Shown: piece after piece, positions 62,650 through 64,000 of the stretch
How positions within the stretch are numbered: position 1 is the first letter of the stretch
How the letters are laid out: each line of letters opens with the position of its first letter
DNA from: Archangium primigenium
Lineage (GTDB): Bacteria > Myxococcota > Myxococcia > Myxococcales > Myxococcaceae
Direction: 5' to 3'
DNA length: 64,000 nt
NCBI RefSeq assembly: GCF_016904885.1
Contig: NZ_JADWYI010000001.1
Location: 6,758,001-6,822,000, forward strand
Notes under the pieces: generated by a model
Told to the model about the DNA's origin: nothing
Databases searched by the model: none
Seen by the model: the letters and a program-made list of their open reading frames with translations, nothing else
Made by a program: the position numbers and the translations under genes

Positions 62650-64000
62650 TCAGGACGTTCGCGCCGGTCCCGCCTCGGGCAACTCCAGCACCACCTCGGT
62701 GCCCGGGGCCTCGACCGGGACCACCTGAACGCGGCCTCCGTGGCGGTGGGCCACCTCGCGCACCACCGCCAGACCCAGTCCCGTCCCCGCCCCCTTGGGC
62801 TCCGCCCGGAAGAAGGGCTGGAAGACGGTGTCCCAGTGCTCGGCGGGAATGCCCGGCCCCCGGTCCCTCACCGACAGCCGCCACCCCGCCCCCGCGTGCG
62901 CGAGGCGCACGGAGATCTCCGTGCCCGAGGGCGCGTAGCGCAGCGCGTTCGCCAGGAGGTTGTCCATCGCCTGGCGCACCGAGGCCGCGTGGAACGCGCA
63001 AGGCGCCGGCTCCGGGCCCTCCACGGTGATCCACACGCCCCGCCCCTCCGCCTCCGCCCGCGCCGCCGAGGCCGCGTCGTCCACCACCTCGCGCAAGTCT
63101 CCCGCGCGCACCTCCCACCCGCCCTGCCCGAAGGACGCCAGGTCCAGCAGGTTGCCCGCCAGCGCGCTCAGCCGCACCACCTCGCGCCGCGTCTCCTCCA
63201 GGGACTCGCGCAGCGCCTGGGGGTCCCGCTCCTTCCACAGCGCCAGGTCCAGGCTCGTGCGCATGAGCGCGAGCGGCGTGCGCAGCTCGTGCGCCGCTCG
63301 GGCGATGAGGTGCTCCTGGGCCGCGCGCGCCTCGCCCAGCCGCGCCGAGGCCTCGTGCAGCGCGCCCTCCACCTCGGCCACCTCGTCCGCGCCGCGCCGC
63401 CCGGCCTCGCGTTCCGTCGGCACGCCCTCGCGCATCCGGCCGATGAGCCCGCGCAACTGCCCGAGCCGCCCCGCGAGCCAGCGCGCCTGCCACGTCTGCA
63501 GGGCGAAGAGCCCCACGCCGAGCAGCGCCGCCGCCGCCAGCGTCACCGAGCCGAAGGTGCGCACCGCCGCGTCCTGCTGCGCGAGCGACGCGGTCAGCCG
63601 CAGCGTGTACACCCCACCCGTCGGCGCGAGCACCCCCAGCGTGAGCCGGCGGGTGCGCACGCCATCCGCGCCCCGCACCGTCTCGAGCACGGGCTCACCC
63701 GGCGGAGGCGTGGCGGGCACCCCGCCGACGCCCTCGTCCCGGTGGGCGGGGTAGACGGCCAGGCGGCGGCCCTCGGGGGAGAAGAGCTCCGCGTCGGGCG
63801 CGAAGGGCCGCACCGCGCGCTCCAGCGGCGAGCCGAGCATGTGCAGGTGCGGCTCGCCCCGGGGCCCGTCGAAGAGGCTCACCGACTCCACCGCCGCCTG
63901 GGTGAGCAGGGCCCGGTCCACCTCGCGCGCGAGCAGGGCCTCGAAGAAGACGTCCGCGAGCAGCAACGCCACGAGCATGCCCACCATGGGGACGACCGCG
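62650..64000 (-). CDS. Sensor histidine kinase, N-terminus beyond window
   Basis: At least 449 residues are visible; the first membrane segment continues past base 64000 (AVVPMVGMLVALLLADV), so the true start is outside the window. Then come a periplasmic sensor domain, a second membrane segment (VTLAAAALLGVGLFALQT), HAMP, HisKA with His in ARAAHELRTPLALM, and HATPase_c with DNLLANALRYAP, DRGPGIPAEHW and TGLGLAVVREVAHRHGG. The classic HELRTPL and F-box PFFRAE suggest an EnvZ/PhoR-type kinase acting on a transcription factor. The partner is probably upstream, beyond the window. Confidence 0.93.
   Translation of the reverse strand, partial: AVVPMVGMLVALLLADVFFEALLAREVDRALLTQAAVESVSLFDGPRGEPHLHMLGSPLERAVRPFAPDAELFSPEGRRLAVYPAHRDEGVGGVPATPPPGEPVLETVRGADGVRTRRLTLGVLAPTGGVYTLRLTASLAQQDAAVRTFGSVTLAAAALLGVGLFALQTWQARWLAGRLGQLRGLIGRMREGVPTEREAGRRGADEVAEVEGALHEASARLGEARAAQEHLIARAAHELRTPLALMRTSLDLALWKERDPQALRESLEETRREVVRLSALAGNLLDLASFGQGGWEVRAGDLREVVDDAASAARAEAEGRGVWITVEGPEPAPCAFHAASVRQAMDNLLANALRYAPSGTEISVRLAHAGAGWRLSVRDRGPGIPAEHWDTVFQPFFRAEPKGAGTGLGLAVVREVAHRHGGRVQVVPVEAPGTEVVLELPEAGPARTS

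Overview
The window is very GC-rich bacterial DNA, tightly packed with genes. The gene content points to a myxobacterium: many lipoproteins with a type II signal peptide, several histidine kinases, a Ser/Thr-kinase/TPR protein, a TPR-CHAT protein, an ECF sigma operon, and a DUF6310-type lipoprotein toxin. I would guess the Cystobacterineae, for example Cystobacter, Archangium or Melittangium. The genus is inference. I see no rRNA, tRNA, CRISPR array, insertion sequence or prophage. No stretch longer than about 225 bases lacks a gene.

Layout. (1) Bases 1-5759, minus strand: a six-gene efflux operon encoding a YIP1-like membrane protein, a TolC-like channel, a MacA-like adaptor, an ABC ATPase and two MacB-like permeases; the last gene runs off the left edge. 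(2) 5986-11193, plus: a ClpA/ClpC-like unfoldase, a Rossmann/DUF2520 oxidoreductase, then a lipoprotein nuclease toxin with a probable immunity gene one base behind it. (3) 11281-17020: a conserved soluble protein (minus), a lipoprotein joining a gluzincin protease motif, a propeller and an Omp85-like barrel (plus), and a receiver-histidine kinase hybrid (plus). (4) 17031-25530, minus: a Ser/Thr kinase-like TPR protein, a 19-repeat TPR-CHAT protein and a lipoprotein. (5) 26095-34017, minus: a histidine kinase, FecR-like, Ig/beta-barrel and CARDB operon, then a secreted protein/lipoprotein pair. (6) 34227-46590: an ATP/ADP-translocase-like transporter fused to HEAT repeats and a cyclic-nucleotide domain, a GFA protein, and three large secreted proteins. 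(7) 46568-53714: a membrane protein, a degenerate 5'-nucleotidase, a PIN/lipoprotein pair, a PhoU/DUF47 protein and a CotH-family protein. (8) 59733 down to 53716, minus: an eight-gene run with TPR protein, adenylate cyclase, NamZ-like muramidase, metallophosphoesterase-like protein, NadD, ECF sigma factor, NrsF-like anti-sigma factor and a small protein. (9) 59803-64000: MutS2, a small lipoprotein with a hairpin over its ribosome binding site, and a histidine kinase truncated by the right edge.

How the genes work together. The window is dominated by the cell envelope: export, surface display, cell-wall turnover and signalling. Several operons are coupled through 1-4 base ATGA/GTGA/TGATG overlaps. 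Seven convergent gene pairs end within 30 bases of each other, or overlap, without a visible intrinsic terminator. The strongest candidates for something new are the lipoprotein toxin/immunity pair (possibly an outer-membrane-exchange toxin), the histidine kinase/FecR/Ig-barrel/CARDB operon, the protease-propeller-Omp85 lipoprotein, the 5'-nucleotidase that has lost most of its metal ligands, and the start-site hairpin at 62248-62287.
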